The position numbers and the translations under genes were made by a program. A DNA stretch of 64,000 bases. Source: Laguncularia racemosa. Taxonomy: Eukaryota; Streptophyta; Magnoliopsida; Myrtales; Combretaceae. Position 1 is the stretch's first letter; each line of letters starts with the position of its first letter. The notes under the pieces were generated by a model, which was not told the DNA's origin, ran no database searches, and saw nothing but the letters and a program-made list of their open reading frames with translations. Positions 46,301 through 56,330 of this stretch are shown here, one piece after another. The stretch is from NCBI GenBank assembly GCA_037954665.1, contig JBBMOL010000021.1:7316001-7380000 (forward strand). The letters are read 5' to 3'.

Positions 46301-48929
46301 CTCTTAAGATCAAAGGAATAGCTATTCCTTGATCTTTTCCTACAAATTTCCATATTGTACACATGAGAACTCATCCACTAGTCAAACCAGGGATCAAATC
46401 ATCTAGAGCCAATCACAACCTAAACCCAACCTAATCGAACCACCTGCCACAATGAACCCCCACCAGACCACCCGATTACAACCATCAGACCTACACCACT
46501 CAAACCGCCTTACCATATCAAAGCCCTAGCAAACCGCCTGACCCATGACCATCGAACCCATGCAACCTGAACCACTTAAAGACATTGAATCCCCATTGAA
46601 GCACCCAACCACAGCCATCAGACTCACACAACTTGAACCCCTAAAACAACACTAAAAGACCTAAGTCAAGCCAAGCCAAGCCAAGCCATGGTGATTTGAT
46701 TATAGTGATCCAAGTGACGTCTATAGTCCATGTGAGTTGGTAGTTCAGAGTAGGTTTGGTAGGGATTGCGCGCTGGGGTTTCAAAAGGGCAATTTCTGGT
46801 ATCTTTAAAGACATCCATGATCTATTACTTGTGTCATCTTAAGTGAAACCAAATAAAATGATAACTACTACTTCCTTATTCTATTCTTGTACAATTACAA
46901 TTCTAATCCTGTCTTATTCATTCTATCAATCAAACATGTCTTAAGAGCTTCCTTGATTAAAAGACAAACATTTAGATGCCACTTACGCATAAAAGAAGGT
47001 TAAAATGCATAAGAAATCATAAACCTTTACCTTTTAATCAAGTCCTAAACCTTTTAAAAGTACCACTTAATTCCTAAATATTTTTCTAAATGTTCAATCA
47101 AGATTTCTGCTACCTCTATTAATGCTTTTAATTATAATTTGCTTATAAGGCTTTTTTTTTTGTTGTGACACATCTCAGCCTATACATACTATTAGACCAT
47201 CTCCCATCTCCATCCCAAAAACAATTTGCTTTTCCCTACCTTTTTCTTTGTTCATTTTTTTTTAATTCATCTTCTTCCTCCAGTCCTAAACTTGTTTTTA
47301 ACATTATATCCCCAATGCAAAAATTGCTTCAGAACTAATCACACCTGAAGATAGAATAGATGGATCAGATTTATGAGGCTATTAAGTTAGTTCCATAGGT
47401 GTTATTCGAAGTCTCAATTTATTAGGTCATCTAAACCTGGATAATGGACTGCAGCACATGCACTTGGACCATCAAAAATTGCATTAAAAATAATATTAAG
47501 GAACTATATGAAAAAACATGATTGGTTCTTAAATGTCGATAGTCATAAATTACTCATTCCAGTTGATGACATATAACCACATTATATTTTCAAAGTGGGT
47601 CAGCTAGTTTGGCTTCATTTCCTGCTTTCTGAAATTGAAGAGCAAGATTAAGAAGGAAGATGAACACAAGGTGAAAACACAAAGAAAAATAAATTTGGTT
47701 TTAGGGATTGAAGATGATAACATGCATGATCTAATGACAGAAATAGACAGTCACATGCTAAAAATGGGCATACCCCATCACTGCAAAGCTTTTCCCCAAT
47801 CAGTTGAGTCTGTAAGGAAGGGAAGCTGCATCTTTATGCAGCCTTACCCTTGCATTTTGAAGAGGTTGATTCCATGCTTCAAACACATTAACTTTTGGTC
47901 ACCAGGGGAGAAACAACTTAAAATACTAATAGAGGAGATAGAAGATTTGGGAGTTGATTGATACTTTTGGAAGGTTTACCGCTTAATTGATAGAAGTCAA
48001 AAGGGTTCAGGACTTCTAGTGCACCTTTTCCTTTAAAAAAAATGATTTGATATTGGTTTTTAACAACCATTTCTGCTCCCAATTAAGCAGCAATGGAAAC
48101 CCCACTTGCCATTAAACCGGTAGTTGTAAGAGGATCGATTTAAACTAGGTAGAGTTGCATCCAATATAAAGCACATTATTCCAAAAATTTCCCAAATCGT
48201 ATAGAGTTTGATACTCATTGTCTAATGATGGGGGAAAAAAACTGAAGCAAACTCCAGAAATAAAATCCATCTAACAATTGGCAAAAGGAAAGTACCGTGA
48301 CAACAATGGTTTTGTCCTCATTGTAAAGTGGCTGGTCTCCTGAAGTAGGATCCACAATAGCCAAACGTTGATGCGCAAGATAACAATCCCCATGGCAATG
48401 CAGTCCACTCCAGTCGGGCCCTCTGTGCCGCAACCTACATTTCCACTCCAATTAACTTAAAATTCTCATCAAAGTTCAATAAATAACCCAGAGAAACCTA
48501 ATACCATGTAAACGAATGATGATATCAAAACTAGCAACACGGATGAGACAGAAAGAAATTGATCATCACATACAAGGAACCAAGAATATTATAAGGTGTA
48601 TAAGCCCACCAACTATACAGATTTCCATTCCAACAAGCCAAATCCAACAGTAAGCTGTGAAGGAGCTATTCCGAGAAAATAGGTTATTCATTCACCATTC
48701 ATCAACTATACAGATTTACAGTCAGTTTGTCGCCAGAAAAAATGAAGATCACGGTCCAAATAAAACCAGAATTACACGACAAACATATCCGCGAGAGTCA
48801 GATAAAAAAAAAAAAAAAAAAAGACACACACACACACACAGAAACAAACCTGCGAGATAACTCGATGATACGAGACCGTTTAGACTGGGAAGTATCAATG
48901 CAACCAAACACAGCAAGTATTCCACACAT
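31367..48929 (-). CDS. ASN: Asparagine synthetase (glutamine-hydrolysing), 14 exons, complete
   Basis: The enzyme makes asparagine from aspartate, glutamine and ATP in the cytosol and supplies the main nitrogen-transport amide of plants. Coding exons, in order: 48929-48850, 48434-48296, 45846-45751, 45488-45347, 39600-39505, 39174-39080, 38589-38428, 35968-35888, 35797-35576, 35289-35155, 32293-32213, 32090-32004, 31825-31718, 31597-31367. All have GT-AG borders and join in phase into 584 residues, the usual plant length. MCGILAVFGC gives the N-terminal nucleophile Cys2 of the glutaminase domain; RLAIVDPTSGDQPLYN and VNGEIYNH are its glutamine-site blocks. SGGLDSS (exon 7) is the ATP pyrophosphatase loop and SGEGSDEIFGGY (exon 9) is in the synthetase domain. 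The C-terminus ends EKTAAVV. No frame break was found. Introns 2, 4 and 10 carry transposons, and intron 4 holds a 5.4-kb antisense LINE. Exon borders are by eye from splice consensus and family match. Confidence 0.96.
32474..33443. mobile_element. hAT-type MITE in asparagine synthetase intron 10
   Basis: The left end is TAGGGCTGCAAACGAGC and the reverse complement of the right end is TAGGGCTGTAAATAAGC. Flanks CTCATGCC (32466-32473) and CTCGTGGC (33444-33451) match at six of eight positions, a decayed 8-bp duplication. The body repeats AAGCTTGAGCTC and AACTCAAACTC words and encodes nothing. It lies wholly inside the intron between 35155 and 32293. Confidence 0.7.
34681..34954. mobile_element. 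Short hAT-type MITE in asparagine synthetase intron 10
   Basis: The left end is TAGGGGGTAAACAAGTCAAG and the reverse complement of the right end is TAGGGGTGTAAATGAGTCAAA. Flanks GTTACTTT and ATTACCTT match at six of eight positions. The interior is rich in AAGCTCGAGCTCGAC palindromic words. 274 bp, non-coding. Confidence 0.65.
39894..39909. repeat. Left target-site duplication of LINE copy 2
   Basis: AAGAACTTGCTTAAAT, repeated exactly at 45323-45338 after the A-run. Confidence 0.95.
39914..41604 (+). pseudogene. LINE copy 2 ORF1
   Basis: The open frame 39914-40657 carries MAPEVVLHADTKK, FNLRFIPPVKKGGIPRVRIP and STLIGYFLGHKMPYSLVREM, then LWKDHGIIDVLASKDGFL before a frameshift (about 40640). 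The next frame reads WTTFSRIPCELLSAEG (about 40750). A knuckle-like FPPRCPSCKVFGHTC block near 40982-41030 is preceded by a stop where Trp is expected. The Ser-rich basic tail ends HRTYT at 41604. Homologous to ORF1 of the copy at 25.3 kb, with different breaks. Confidence 0.8.
41638..45180 (+). pseudogene. LINE copy 2 ORF2 (endonuclease, reverse transcriptase with FADD to FAND change, zf-RVT)
   Basis: The endonuclease begins AAWNIRGLNDPVK (about 41645) with ETKVNASN. WLVLGNFNTTGS (about 42035) has Asn where the family has GDFN, a likely catalytic-site change. The reverse transcriptase covers about 42445-43830: ANEKAPRPDGYTARFFKE, STIISLVPKIANPS then a stop, KRGLRQGDPIS (about 43552), and FANDLLIF at 43695-43718, where the second-last catalytic Asp codon GAT is AAT. 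The C-terminal zf-RVT-type block is at 44805-45050 (TCFLCQQEPEDYTHLFF, YTSQIWESV). The element is inactive by stops and by loss of catalytic Asp. Confidence 0.85.
45323..45338. repeat. Right target-site duplication of LINE copy 2
   Basis: AAGAACTTGCTTAAAT, identical to 39894-39909, directly after the A-run and 9 bp from the exon 4 end. Confidence 0.95.
46167..46941. mobile_element. Tourist-like MITE in asparagine synthetase intron 2
   Basis: The left end reads TGGCATGTTTGGTT and the reverse complement of the right end reads AGACATGTTTGATT. TAA flanks both sides (46164-46166 and 46942-46944). The sequence inside the left end (GGAATGGCCATTCCCCC) and right end (TTCTAATCCTGTCTTATTC) is typical of Tourist-type MITEs. 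The middle (about 46430-46690) is C/A-rich with CCAAGCCAAGCCAAGCC and may be captured sequence. Non-coding. Confidence 0.5.
47761..47912 (-). mobile_element. Au-like SINE (tRNA-derived) in asparagine synthetase intron 2
   Basis: On the minus strand I read GTTTGAAGC (a polymerase III B-box-like word), then CCTCTTCAAAATGCAAGGGT, AAGGCTGCATAAAGATGCAG, CTTCCCTT and GGGGTATGCCCATTTTT. This follows the order I recall for plant Au SINEs: internal promoter, then GGTAAGGCTGCGTACAATAGACCC, then GGGCTGCCCTTTT. It is diverged. A plus-strand open frame over it (47635-47961) is explained by this repeat and is not a gene. Confidence 0.5.
48820..48840 (+). repeat. (AC)n microsatellite in asparagine synthetase intron 1
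   Basis: An A-run followed by GACACACACACACACACACA, ending 8 bp from the exon 1 splice donor at 48849. Confidence 0.85.
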
Positions 48930-49097
48930 CTTTCTCTTTCTTAAGCTTTCTCTCTCTTCGGGGAGGGGGAGGCAGAGAGACAGAGACGCAGAGAGGACGG
49001 ATGGATGGATGGTTGGAGTTGGAAGACAATGAGAAAGTGGTGGCAATGGGTGGATGCTGGCTGCTTAGTGGATTTTAATTGTCCAAAGTTTTATGCA

Positions 49098-49111
49098 TAC
49101 ATATATATATC
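49098..49111 (-). promoter_or_regulatory. Probable TATA element of asparagine synthetase
   Basis: The minus strand reads GATATATATATGTATGC about 170 bp upstream of the ATG at 48929. Between them is a pyrimidine-rich leader (CTCTGTCTCTCTGCCTCCC), common in plant 5' UTRs. Inferred from position only. Confidence 0.4.
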
Positions 49112-51179
49112 GCCAGGGCTTCTAATCCTGGCCGTTGATTCTTATTACTTTTTTCCAAGATTCCCCCTGCAGCCTTGCTACCTTTTGCTGTTTTGTTTGT
49201 CTTTTCGGCCTTAAATCTAGGGTTTGGGGAAAAGCAGAATCTGAATATTCAAGACCCTTGTTTTCAGATTCCCTTTTTTATTTTTTTTTAACCTTTAACA
49301 GCTATGCTGCTCTGTATCGCGATGCACCATACGTCCTCAGTCCCGCCAGTGATGGCATATCCATGGGTGTCCTATTTTCTAACAAATACTTCATGATGGA
49401 CTCTTTTTTTATAAATATTCCTTTTATAATGTCACACATGAAAAATACACCTTTTCTATCTCACAATCAATTAAAATATATTTTTATGTCTTTAGCTGTA
49501 TTTATAGAAATATATTTCTTTTTAATTTCAACGTGCAAATATTATGTGAATATATAATCTTGCTAAAATAAATTAATATTACATGTTACGATAAATATAT
49601 TATTTAAAATATTTTATAAAAGTAAAAGTATAAATAATAAATAATTTTATAATATGTATTATTGCAAGCTCTTTAATTGAATTTTATAAATTTTAACAAG
49701 TGTTTAATTTTTTTTTGTGTTCATTATATTCTTTTTTTGTTTAAAATATAATTTATAGATAAATTATAATTAGAATAATATAGATAATACTTCGTTAAAG
49801 TTAGAATTCTTCTAACGAATAATTCAAAAAACATTATTCCATTTTGAAAAAAGCAAGTTATTGTCCTATACAAAATTAGAATTTTTCCTTTATTAGAGAA
49901 ATCTTTTTCCTCATCTATTTAAAATGTTATTTTTCAGCAAAATAAACAAACAAAAAAAAAGGAATAAATGTTTTTTAAAAATAAAAATATATTTCTTGAA
50001 ATGAATGGGATACTATTTTTTATTTCGATAGATTATCTTGTATAATAGATGGTGCATGATGAACTCTCTTTTTTATTTTATATATATTAAAATTTTATTA
50101 ATATTTACGTATATATGTACAGCCGTATAACTTTAATTAGTTTAATTGTGGTGTGGGGCCCGTAGCTATATAGAGGTAGGGCGTTGACATTGTTGGCTGG
50201 GCGTAAATGCAGGTGATTAAAAGAGATTTCAAAACGTGACTTTGCTAAATTGCCGTGATACGTCTGGTCTACTTTTGTCCGCTTTGTTTGACGGGTCAAT
50301 AACATCGGCGATTCAGTCGGAAAATAATAAAAAAATAAAATTACATATGACACGAGTTAGCCGCTAGCAATCCAACGGCTACGTATATTCCCCGACCCCA
50401 TTTTCATTATTTATTTAATAGAAGGGAACGGCTTTGCTTGGCTCAACTATCCCGATTCACAGGCTCTACAGGTCTCCACGGTGGGAGCTAGCCCCTACTG
50501 TTCCTGAACCGTCGTACAAGGATAAGTTGTGCTGTACCATCTCTGACGCTTATACATACTCTTTCTTCCAAAAAAGGAACTCAGACAAGATCGATGACCA
50601 TGATGAAACATATCCTGATCCAAGCATGCATGAATGTTTTACAAACAGAACAAGTTGCGGTGTTACTCCCATACTACATCCAGCCTATATATATTCTCTT
50701 GTGTATAATTTTTATGTGTTTGAAGAAACTAACAATAAATCTTTTGTATAGTATGCCAGGTCGGTGAAAGCATGGAATAAAAGTTTGAAAATTGAGAAGG
50801 AAACATATATATTGGGTTTCGAGTACTAGCAACTCCTAAGGCAATTCTTTTGAGGGTAAAACAGATAATCCTTTTTATTAGTTTATTTTTTTATTTTATA
50901 GATGATGTTATAACTATTAATTGATATTTATTCTATTATACGTTATAATTCTAAATTGAAAATCTATTTTACTTGACTACTCTATTATGTAATTCTTCAA
51001 ATATGTTAGTCTTCTCTTTTATCTAATTGGTTGATTCGTAACATTTTTCTCCCTTATTTGGAAAAGAAATCCTGTCCTCATGGTTAAAATCAAGGTAATC
51101 TCAAATAAAGTCATTAACATCTACTCATGTTACTTCCTTGAGTAATAGTGACTCCCATTGAACCAACACATGAAAAATT
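49112..51179. other. Intergenic region upstream of asparagine synthetase
   Basis: Expected to hold the asparagine synthetase promoter. The stretch 49380-50110 is strongly AT-rich. A 105-codon open frame at 50434-50751 (MLGSTIPIHRLYRS start) follows a less AT-rich patch but shows no domain, signal or family resemblance; I would not call it a gene. Confidence 0.4.
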
Positions 51180-52519
51180 TGAGTTCCTTGCCTCTAGAAT
51201 ACAAGTGTCTGAAATAGCTAGTAGTTAAACTATAAGATATGAACTAACCAACTCCTATGGTAAAGGAACCACCCTTGTAATGTCTCCTTCAACTTTCTTA
51301 AGAGCTGAAATGTGAAAGACTAGATGAATTCTTGGATTCAATGGTAACTCTAGCTTGTAGGCAACTGCCCGATCTTAGCCACTACCTTAAATGGACTAAA
51401 ATATCTTTTGGATAGCTTATAGGAAAGCCTTTTTGCTAGAGTAGTTTGGCAATAAGGCTACAACTTCACATAAGCAAGATCTCCAATGCCTAACTCTTTA
51501 TATGAACAATGATGATCAGTTAGTTGCTTCATCCATAATTGAGCTTGGCCCAAATTGTTCCATAGTACTTGTAGTATCTCATCTCCTACCTTTAATTTAT
51601 AGTCAATTGCTTCCACTAAAGTCCGCCCTCGATCATAATTTGGAATAGTAGGCGGCTCCCTTCCATATAACGCCAAAAATGGAGTCATTTGGGCACCAAT
51701 AGCTGCCATTAAAATAATAATCAACCCATGCGAGGTATTTAAGCCATTCCTTTAGACGGTTCACTACCAAAGCTTGAAGATACCACTCCAAACATCTCTT
51801 TGTGATTTCCGAAAATCCATCAATTCGAGAATGATATGTTGAACTTATCCTTAAAGTAGTGCCACTAAGTTTGAATAATTCTATCCAAAATGCATTAGCA
51901 AAAACTCTATCACAATCCTAAACAATACTCTTAAGGATTTCATGGAGTCTTACAAAAATCTCCACAAATAATTTGGCCACCAAAGAAACTATATAATGAG
52001 TTAAAAAGGTTCCAAAATGGTAGTACTATTAGTGAGTTAATCCACTCTCATTAAAATTACTAAATATCCATTCACAATCAAAAGGCTTACAATAAAATCC
52101 ATTGTAATGTTCTTAAAAACATTCTATGGAATAGGTAAAGGTTAAAGTATACCTACTAATGATGTAGTCAAATGCTTGATCTATTGGCATACATGGTAGG
52201 ACTTCATAAATTTATCAACATCCTTCTTCATTCCTTTCCAAAAGAAAGAAGCACTAAGACACTTAAATGTCTTATGTGTACCCAAAAGCCCTCCCATAGG
52301 AGTAGCATAGAATTCTAATATCAGTGTATTGATAATATGAGAAGGAATAAAAATCTTATTCCCCAAATATAATAAACCATTCCTAATAGTCATATTCCAC
52401 TACATATCTACTCCCTTTTCACAATCAGTTAGCCACTTTCTCCAATTCACATGAGATTAATACTCTCACTTAGGAAGAGTAATGAAATCGTAGCAAGGCA
52501 TTAAAATAACATACAATTG
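51180..52519 (-). pseudogene. Old Ty3/gypsy integrase region (3' part of a split element)
   Basis: On the minus strand, 52393-52181 encodes the integrase zinc-binding region (NGLLYLGNKIFIPSH, GGLLGTHKTFKCL, SFFWKGMKKDVDKFMK, YHVCQ). 51724-51458 encodes TPFLALYGREPPTIPNYDRG and DLAYVKL. Farther down, CQTTLAKRLSYKLSKRYFSP, FKVVAKIG and LELPLNPRIHLVFHISALKK reach about 51290. This order is integrase N-terminus, late core and C-terminus. The catalytic core between 51730 and 52180 is badly decayed. The RNase H part of the same element lies beyond the younger insertion at 58567-59212. Confidence 0.75.
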
Positions 52520-52524
52520 TGAAT
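52389..52524 (-). repeat. First copy of an imperfect tandem duplication in the old gypsy element (left part)
   Basis: CATATCTACTCCCTTTTCAC through AATTGTGAAT matches 58648-58766. The copy is split by the younger gypsy insertion and resumes at 58567. The second, uninterrupted copy is at about 58641-58840. Confidence 0.7.
52520..52524. repeat. Left target-site duplication of the younger Ty3/gypsy element
   Basis: TGAAT just before the LTR start, repeated at 58562-58566. Confidence 0.9.
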
Positions 52525-53294
52525 TGTTATGGAAGAGCCACAGTCCCAAGTTCAAGGGCTGAATCAAGAAGAAAGTCAAGTGGTTGAAGCTGAAGTTCAA
52601 AGGGATTCAAGTCCAATAAGCCTACCTCAAGGACCAATCACAAGATCCCGAGCTAAGAAGCTGCAACAAATCCTAATTTCTCATGTACAGGGTTTGGTAA
52701 ACATCACAAGTGAGAAGCTTCAAGGAACCCAAAGCTTCGGGGCAAGGGTTGATTAAAGGGAACTTAATGTGATGGAAACCAAGTGGGAAGAACCGGTCCA
52801 GGATCAAGGCTGCCGGTTTTGAAAGGAGCTCTAAACCTGCAACTGTACGCCACCAAGAACGCCACCGGCCTTTACATATACGCCGTCGGCCTTGAGCCGG
52901 CCATCTTTTAATTACGTTGTATTTTTCCTTATTCCACGAATTACGATGTATTGCTTGGATGTCTTCATATTTATGCCGAGATAAGACGATGTAAAGTCAG
53001 TTTTTGGTCATCTTTGAAATACCAGAAAGCTTGTCGCTTCAATTCCTTGAGTTCTTGATTGAATGCATGCTAAGAAACTTTCAAGAGAGAGTTGATCGAT
53101 CTTTTCCTGTGGAGAGTTTCGAGGTTAGGGCTTGATTATTTTTAACTTGTTCATCGATCCGTCTAAGAAAACCTAAATCTAAACTATCTTAGGGTTTGAT
53201 TCCAATTAGATCTGTGGGTTTTCGTGTTGTTGTTGTGGGGGTTCGTAATAGCCAAAGGGGTTCTCAAGCGCAACTGCGGTGGTTCTCGGTATCA
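52525..53294 (+). repeat. 5' LTR of the younger Ty3/gypsy element
   Basis: It starts TGTTATGGAAGAGCC and ends TTCTCGGTATCA. It pairs with 57779-58561 and is 770 bp because it lacks a 13-bp TTGACAGCCGGCC unit present in the other LTR. Confidence 0.95.
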
Positions 53295-53296
53295 TT

Positions 53297-53308
53297 TGGT
53301 ATCAGAGC
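53297..53308 (+). other. Primer-binding site of the younger Ty3/gypsy element
   Basis: TGGTATCAGAGC, complementary to plant initiator Met-tRNA, two bases after the LTR end. Confidence 0.9.
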
Positions 53309-53843
53309 TTTGGCTCTAGATCAGGTTATATATTTCATTGATCTTTGTTTGACTTTTAATTTTATCTTCGTTTAATATATAAAGTTGTGTTCTTTACATG
53401 TTCTATTGTGTTTCTCTCATCAAGTTGTGACATTTCCATCATTTTAGGGTTTGTCCGTTAAGTTTAAGAAGAGAAATTCATATTAAAAAAAAAAGATATA
53501 TATATATTGATTGATTGATAAGGTTCTTGAATATGTGGTTTTTGTTAGATCCTAACTTTGTGAAAACACCAAATACTCCAGAATTATCATGTAAATTCAT
53601 TAAGAGATATTGGGAAACACTAATTGTGTCTGTGTCATACACTTCTCTTTTGATTATTTCTAAGTGTGATTTGATTAAGAACATCGAGGAGCAAGCTTGA
53701 GAGGTGTGAGGAACACCTATGAGACCCGATTTGATTGTGTGACACACAAGAGTACAACCCCATCAATTGAGTGTAAACACGAGAGGGAGTGCTTATTAGG
53801 AAACTGAAATTTTAATTAACGTTTGTTAGTTTTGCAGGATAAG

Positions 53844-55010
53844 ATGTCTGGTAAAGGTGTTGGTGTGAGTAAGGAGGAGGGAACTATGGATGAGAAACTG
53901 TTGAAGGAGGCTCAACAATCAGAGTTTAGGCGTATGACTAAAGCATTGATAGAGATGAGAGAGTCTATGGAGCGAATGAACTTGAGGTTACAGGCAGTTG
54001 AAAATAGGGAGCCTAGTGCTAGAGAAGGGCATAGAGGAGGTAGGATTCCTATTCCACAGACAGTTGATGTGGCTGATGATAGTGACTATTTGGAGGAGGA
54101 GTATGAAGATAGTACAGTGTTGGATGTCAATAGGGGCCGAAGAGGTGGTAGAGGAATAGGAAGAGGAGTAGGGGTTGGTAGAGGAAGAGGAAGAACGCAT
54201 GATCGTTACACTGCTGGCAGAAGTAGAGGGAATGATGATTATGTAGATCGAGGATTGGGTGGAATTAAACTGGAACTTCTCATCTTTCATGGTAAGTCTG
54301 ATCCAGAGGCTTATTTGCAGTGGGAGAAGAAGGTAGAGTTGAACTTTGATTGTCACCAATGTAGTGAGGAGAGAAAAGTGAAGTTGGTTGTAACCCAGTT
54401 TCAAGATTATGCTATCTCTTGGTGGGATCAATTAGTGACCAGCAGAAGGAGGAACATGGAGTATCCTATAGATAGCTGGCATGATCTTAAGGCTGTGATG
54501 AGAAAGCAATTTGTTCCCAGGTACTATCACAGGGAACTCATGCAAAGGTTGCAAATGTTGAGACAAGGTAGTAGGAGTGTGGAGGACTACTACAAAGAGA
54601 TAGAGATGATCATGACCAGGGCTGATGTGGATGAGGAAGAGGAGGCCACCATGGCACGATTCTTGGGTGGTTTAAACAAAGAAATTGCTGATAGGGTAGA
54701 ATTGCAACATTATGTGGAGTTGGAGGATATGGTGCATCTAGCTATCAAAATTGAGGGACAACTCTAGGGCAGAGGTCCATACAGGTATGTTTCCAAACCT
54801 TCTTCCAGTTCTCATTCTGCATGGAAGGGTTATGGAAAGTCTGATTTTAAGGGAAGTAAGCCTACTACTGATGTTGCAAAGGGGAAGGTAGTTAGGGTTT
54901 CACCTGAGAAACCTAAGGAGGCTAAACCCAAGGGCAGGAACAAGGATATTAAATGCTGGAAGTGTCAAGATGTAGGGCACATTAGCAAGGATTGCCCTAA
55001 TAAGAGAACA
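53844..55010 (+). pseudogene. gag of the younger Ty3/gypsy element
   Basis: The start MSGKGVGVSKEEG is the ATG at 53844, after a 5' leader. Residues about 10-60 form a coiled-coil-like region (EFRRMTKALIEMRESMERMN). An RG-rich linker (GRRGGRGIGRGVGVGRGRGR) follows. The Gag domain reads LLIFHGKSDPEAYLQWEKK, WWDQLV, VPRYYHRELMQRLQMLRQGS. A TAG at 54765-54767 replaces what is probably a Gln codon. In the same frame beyond it lies a zinc knuckle, CWKCQDVGHISKDC (54954-54995). Gag forms the virus-like particle. Confidence 0.9.
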
Positions 55011-56330
55011 ATGGTGATAAGAAATGGAGAAATTGTGACAAATGATGAGGGAGATGATAATGAGAGTGCAGATGATGACATGCCCGAGCTGGAGGCTTGT
55101 AGTGATGCTAGTAGTGTTGAGGAGGCTGTGAGAGGTGACCTATTTATAGCTAGGCGTGCACTGAGTACCCAGCTAAAGGAGGATGGTCCTAAGGAACAGA
55201 GAGAGAATCTGTTTCATACTAGATACCATGTCCAGGGAAATGCATGTAGTGTGATTATTGATGGAGGGAGTTGTACTAATGTGGTGAGTACACTCTTGGT
55301 TAATAGGTTGGGATTGCCTACTATACCACATCCAAGGCCATACAAACTTCAGTGGCTTAGTGACTGTGGAGAGATTAAGGTGAATAGGCAAGTCCTCATT
55401 TCTTTTTCCATTGGCAAATACTGTGATGAGGTGCTCTGTGATGTTGTTCCTATGCATGCTGGTGAAATCTTGTTAGGTAGACCTTAGCAGTTTGATAGGA
55501 AAACCTTACATGATGGATATCTCAACAGGTACTCTTTTACTAAGGATGGTAGGAAAACCATTTTGGTACCACTGTCCTCTAAAGAAGTGTATGAGGACCA
55601 ATGTAAATTGGAGAGGCTGAGAGTGGAGGCCGAAAGCAAAGAGAAGGAGAGTAGAAAGAGCACTTCAGAAGGAGAGAAAAACAAGAGTGAAAATCAAAAG
55701 AGTGGAAAAATTGAGAAGAGTGAAAAGAAAGAGGGGAGTGAAAAGCAAGACAACAATCGGCCAGGAGAGAAAAAGAGTAAAAATGTGAGCTTGATTGCTA
55801 GGTCCAATGAGGTTAGGAATGCTTTGAGTGACAATAGACCTATACTTGTACTTCTGTACAAAGGGGCTTGCTTAGCCACTAATGACATTAACCTATGTTT
55901 GCTTAGTGTATTTTCTGATTTGTTGCAAGATTTTGGAGATGTATTTCCAGAGGAGTTGCCCAGTGGACTTCCACCAGTCAGGGGCATAGAGCATCAGATT
56001 GACTTCATTCCTGGAGCTGCCATACCCAACCGACCTGCATACAGAACTAATCCTAGTGAAGCCAAGGAGATCCAGAAACAAGTTGAAGAGTTGCTGGAGA
56101 AAGGGTATGTAAGAGAGAGTTTGAGTCCCTGTTCAGCTCCTGTGATTCTAGTGCCTAAGAAGGATGGGACTTGGAGAATGTGTATAGACTGCAGAGCCAT
56201 CAACAAAATCACTGTAAAGTATCGTCACCCTATTCCTAGTGAAAAATTGAGTGGGGCAGCATTGAAGTACCCAACATATGATAAGGAGTTGTATGCCTTA
56301 GTACGCTCATTGCAGACTTAGCAACACTAT
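55011..56330 (+). pseudogene. Protease and deleted reverse transcriptase of the younger Ty3/gypsy element
   Basis: The protease region has VIIDGGSCTNVVSTLLVNRL (about 55251-55310), ending ILLGRP then a TAG at 55486 where the family has Trp. A Lys/Glu/Ser-rich linker follows (55600-55780). The reverse transcriptase starts DVFPEELPSGLPPVRGIEHQ (about 55940), then VPKKDGTWRMCIDCRAINKI (56151-56212) and YRHPIP. At about 56237 it jumps in frame to SEKLSGAALKYPTYDKELYA, which belongs to RNase H. The segment normally between, including the YxDD catalytic motif, is gone. A further TAG replaces Trp after RSLQT at 56318-56320. Confidence 0.9.

Noticed and set aside
47635..47961. 108-codon plus-strand open frame in asparagine synthetase intron 2
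   Set aside because: Explained by an antisense SINE-like repeat and flanking intron; no family signature.
50434..50751. 105-codon open frame upstream of asparagine synthetase
   Set aside because: Length is near background for this composition; no domain, leader or conserved motif is visible.
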